Assembly (NCBI RefSeq): GCF_013283785.1
Contig: NZ_JABCPZ010000062.1
Coordinates: 1 to 47,444, forward strand
Reading direction: 5' to 3'
Length of the DNA stretch: 47,444 bases
Source of the DNA: Nonomuraea antri
GTDB taxonomy: Bacteria; Actinomycetota; Actinomycetes; Streptosporangiales; Streptosporangiaceae
Numbering within the stretch: position 1 is the stretch's first letter; each line of letters begins with the position of its first letter. Made by a program: the position numbers and the translations under genes. The notes beneath the pieces were generated by a model. The model worked only from the letters and a program-made list of their open reading frames with translations, had not been told where the DNA came from and searched no databases. Positions 45,471 to 47,444 of the stretch are shown in pieces.

Positions 45471-47021
45471 GTGTTCGAGACGCTTTCCGACCGGCTGACA
45501 TCGGTCTTCTCCTCCCTCCGATCCAAGGGTCGGCTGTCCGACGCCGACATCGACGCCACCACCCGTGAGATCCGCATCGCGCTGCTCGAGGCCGATGTCG
45601 CACTTCCGGTGGTCAAGGCGTTCGTCGCTCAGGTGAAGGAGCGCGCCCGCGGCGCCGAGGTCTCCCAGGCGCTCAACCCGGCGCAGCAGGTCGTCAAGAT
45701 CGTCAATGACGAGCTGATCGAGATCCTCGGCGGCGAGACCCGCAGGCTGCGCTTCGCCAAGACCGCGCCGACCGTCATCATGCTCGCCGGCCTCCAGGGT
45801 GCGGGTAAGACCACCCTGGCGGGCAAGCTGGCGAGCTGGCTGCGCGAGCAGGGCCACGCGCCGCTGCTGGTCGCCGCCGACCTGCAGCGGCCCAACGCGG
45901 TCCAGCAGCTCCAGGTCATGGGCGAGCGCGCCAAGGTCGCCACGTACGCGCCCGAGCCCGGCAACGGCGTGGGCGACCCGATCGCGGTCGCCCGCCAGTC
46001 GATCGACGAGGCCAGGCGGCTCAACCACGACATCGTCATCATCGACACCGCCGGCCGCCTGGGCATCGACCAGGAGATGATGAAGCAGGCCGCCGACATC
46101 CGCGACGCGGTGCGTCCGGACGAGGTCCTGTTCGTGGTCGACGCCATGATCGGCCAGGACGCCGTCACCACGGCCCAGGCGTTCATGGAGGGTGTCGGCT
46201 TCGACGGCGTCGTGCTGACCAAGCTCGACGGCGACGCCCGCGGCGGCGCGGCCCTGTCGGTGCGGCACATCACCGGCCGGCCGATCATGTTCGCCTCCAC
46301 CGGCGAGAAGCTGGAAGACTTCGACGCCTTCCACCCCGATCGGATGGCCTCCCGCATCCTCGACATGGGTGACATCCTCACCCTGATCGAGCAGGCGCAG
46401 AAGACGTTCGACGAGGAGCAGGCCGCCAAGATGGCGGGCAAGCTCACCTCGGGCGAGAACTTCACGCTCGACGACTTCCTCGAGCAGATGATGATGGTCC
46501 AGAAGATGGGCCCCATCAAGAACCTGCTCGGCATGATGCCCGGCATGGGGCAGATGCGCGACCAGATCAACTCCATCGACGACCGCGACCTCGACAGGAT
46601 CGCGGCCATCATCCGGTCGATGACCCCCGCCGAGCGGCAGGACCCGAAGATCATCAACGGGTCGCGCCGGGCGCGCATCGCGAACGGTTCAGGTGTCACG
46701 GTCAGCGCGGTCAGCAACCTGGTCACCCGCTTCTTCGACGCGCAGAAGATGATGAAGCGGATGGCCGGGGGAATGGGCATTCCCGGCATGCCGGGTGGGC
46801 GCGGCAAGGCGGCCAAGGCGTCGAAGAAGGCGAAGAAGGGGCGCAGGGTCAGCGGCGACCCGCGTAAGGCGGCGCTGGAGAAGTCCTCGTCCGGGTCGTC
46901 CGAGGAGTCGGCGGCGCCCAAGCAGGGGGGCATGCTGGGCAACCTGCACGGCAAGCTGCCTCCGGGGATGGAGCTGCCGCCGGGGTTCGACCCGTCCAAG
47001 CTCAAGCTGCCTGGTCAGTGA
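45471..47021 (+). CDS. ffh: Signal recognition particle protein Ffh (SRP54)
   Basis: 516 residues. N domain (1-90, ADIDATTREIRIALLEADVA), then the G domain with P-loop GLQGAGKTTLAGKLA, DTAGRLG, TKLDGDARGGAALS and the GxxE-type closing loop TGEKLEDFDAF. A Met-rich M domain follows (FLEQMMMVQKMG, MMPGMGQMRDQ, SGVTVSAVSNL), then a basic tail (KASKKAKKGRR) and a PPGMELPPGFDP end. It binds SRP RNA and signal sequences of nascent membrane and secreted proteins and docks with FtsY. GTG start; GAGGA lies about 12 bp upstream. A housekeeping gene that anchors this end of the window to core chromosome. Confidence 0.97.
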   Translation: MFETLSDRLTSVFSSLRSKGRLSDADIDATTREIRIALLEADVALPVVKAFVAQVKERARGAEVSQALNPAQQVVKIVNDELIEILGGETRRLRFAKTAPTVIMLAGLQGAGKTTLAGKLASWLREQGHAPLLVAADLQRPNAVQQLQVMGERAKVATYAPEPGNGVGDPIAVARQSIDEARRLNHDIVIIDTAGRLGIDQEMMKQAADIRDAVRPDEVLFVVDAMIGQDAVTTAQAFMEGVGFDGVVLTKLDGDARGGAALSVRHITGRPIMFASTGEKLEDFDAFHPDRMASRILDMGDILTLIEQAQKTFDEEQAAKMAGKLTSGENFTLDDFLEQMMMVQKMGPIKNLLGMMPGMGQMRDQINSIDDRDLDRIAAIIRSMTPAERQDPKIINGSRRARIANGSGVTVSAVSNLVTRFFDAQKMMKRMAGGMGIPGMPGGRGKAAKASKKAKKGRRVSGDPRKAALEKSSSGSSEESAAPKQGGMLGNLHGKLPPGMELPPGFDPSKLKLPGQ

Positions 47022-47050
47022 GGTCGTTCGCGGACAGTCGGTGATCAGAC

Positions 47051-47084
47051 AGGAGGCCCCGCCCGGGATCGGGCGGGGCCTCCT
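47051..47084. terminator. Strong stem-loop terminator after ffh
   Basis: A perfect 15-bp stem, AGGAGGCCCCGCCCG and its complement, with loop GGAT, 30 bp after the ffh stop. It can also serve the convergent LPFTG-protein gene. Confidence 0.9.
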
Positions 47085-47114
47085 GGCGTTCGTCAGCGGT
47101 TGTCGTTGTCGTTG

Positions 47115-47144
47115 GCGGTCGCGGTTGCGGTTGCGGTCGCGGTT
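47115..47144. repeat. Hexanucleotide GCGGTY tandem repeat
   Basis: Five consecutive GCGGTC/GCGGTT units, preceded by two TGTCGT units. It lies in the 3' non-coding space between the ffh terminator and the LPFTG gene stop. Likely slippage-prone; no function is apparent. Confidence 0.8.
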
Positions 47145-47196
47145 GTCACGTCAGCGGTTCGCCGCGTCAGCGTCCGTCACCTGAGTGGTCGCCGCG

Positions 47197-47444
47197 TCAG
47201 CGGGTGTTTCGCCAGCGCCAGCGGATCAGTGCGCCGAAGGCGATCAGCAGGAGCGCGATCGCGGCGGGCGCCTCGACGGGCAGGCCGGTGAAGGGCAGGG
47301 TGCGTGGCAGCTTGCCGTTCCAGTGGCCGTCACCCGGGCCGTCGCCTGGGCCGTGGTCCGGGCCTGGGCCGTCGTGCGGGCCGTGACCGTGCGGGCCGTG
47401 GTGGTGGCCGGGGTGGTGGCCATGGTCATCGGGGTCGTCGGGGC
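47197..47444 (-). CDS. C-terminus of an LPFTG-anchored His/Gly/Pro-rich surface protein (partial)
   Basis: 81 residues are visible; the 5' part lies beyond the window. A low-complexity region rich in His, Gly, Pro and Asp (HGHHPGHHHGPHGHG, then GPGDGPGDG) leads to the sortase motif LPFTG. A hydrophobic segment APAAIALLLIAFGAL and a basic tail RWRWRNTR follow, the standard cell-wall sorting signal. The protein is predicted to be covalently attached to peptidoglycan by a sortase. The His-rich stretch could bind divalent metal. Convergent with ffh. Confidence 0.82.
   Translation of the reverse strand, partial: PDDPDDHGHHPGHHHGPHGHGPHDGPGPDHGPGDGPGDGHWNGKLPRTLPFTGLPVEAPAAIALLLIAFGALIRWRWRNTR

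Noticed and set aside
47115..47144. Hexamer repeats considered as a CRISPR or attachment site
   Set aside because: Units are six bases with no spacers and no cas or integrase genes nearby; simple slippage repeat.

Overview
The window is high-GC actinobacterial DNA. Evidence for this is the strong G/C bias at third codon positions, frequent GTG starts, ATGA/GTGA-coupled operons, four conservon (cvn) operons, and an Ffh with an extended basic C-terminus. The gene set suggests a Streptosporangiales-type genome (Nonomuraea-like), but the sequence alone cannot fix the genus. I see no tRNA, rRNA, CRISPR array, transposase or integrase.

Layout. (1) 1-1616: the end of a first conservon (tail of cvnA1, then cvnB1-cvnC1-cvnD1). 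It is preceded by a 99-bp fold-back inverted repeat that replaces the rest of cvnA1. (2) 1633-3776, minus: a SIS-domain sugar isomerase and a maltokinase-like, probable glucosamine kinase. (3) 3893-11214: a polyamine-type ABC importer (potD-B-C-A), a TetR regulator, an MGT-type glycosyltransferase and an aminobutyraldehyde-type dehydrogenase. Two copies of a TTGAA-N6-TTCAA palindrome mark likely TetR operators. (4) 11389-16081: conservon 2. (5) 16153-19253, minus: an arginase-fold protein with a substituted metal ligand, a membrane acyltransferase and an alpha/beta hydrolase. (6) 19395-24232, minus: transporter A (NMT1/TauT type: lipoprotein and two permeases), a His/Cys-rich collagen-like secreted protein, and the only NMT1-type ATPase in the window. 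(7) 24760-29082: conservon 3, divergent from transporter A. (8) 29079-32984, minus: transporter B plus a PhzS-like flavin monooxygenase. (9) 33200-37017, plus: secreted DUF1838 protein, aldehyde dehydrogenase, DUF3598 protein and a nitrilase-fold protein lacking the canonical Lys and Cys. (10) 37069-40641, minus: transporter C with two tandem binding lipoproteins. (11) 40988-45413: conservon 4, divergent from transporter C. (12) ffh with a strong terminator, then the C-terminus of an LPFTG-anchored His/Gly/Pro-rich surface protein running off the right edge.

How the parts may work together. The conservons encode membrane-bound sensor-kinase/roadblock/DUF742/GTPase complexes. Two of them (3 and 4) are transcribed divergently from binding-protein-dependent importers across long regulatory gaps with similar inverted repeats, so they may sense or regulate what those importers take up. 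Between conservons 3 and 4 lies a self-contained block: transporters B and C, a ring-hydroxylating-type flavoenzyme, a dehydrogenase, a nitrilase-fold protein and two DUF proteins. This looks like an uptake and catabolic cluster for a small, possibly heteroaromatic, nitrogenous compound; that reading is inference. Conservons 3 and 4 have exchanged sequence by gene conversion. The least-described parts are the conservon-importer pairing, the E/R/S nitrilase-like protein with its DUF3598 neighbour, the duplicated heteromeric permease pairs, and the repeat-bearing CvnA tails that end in conserved short motifs.
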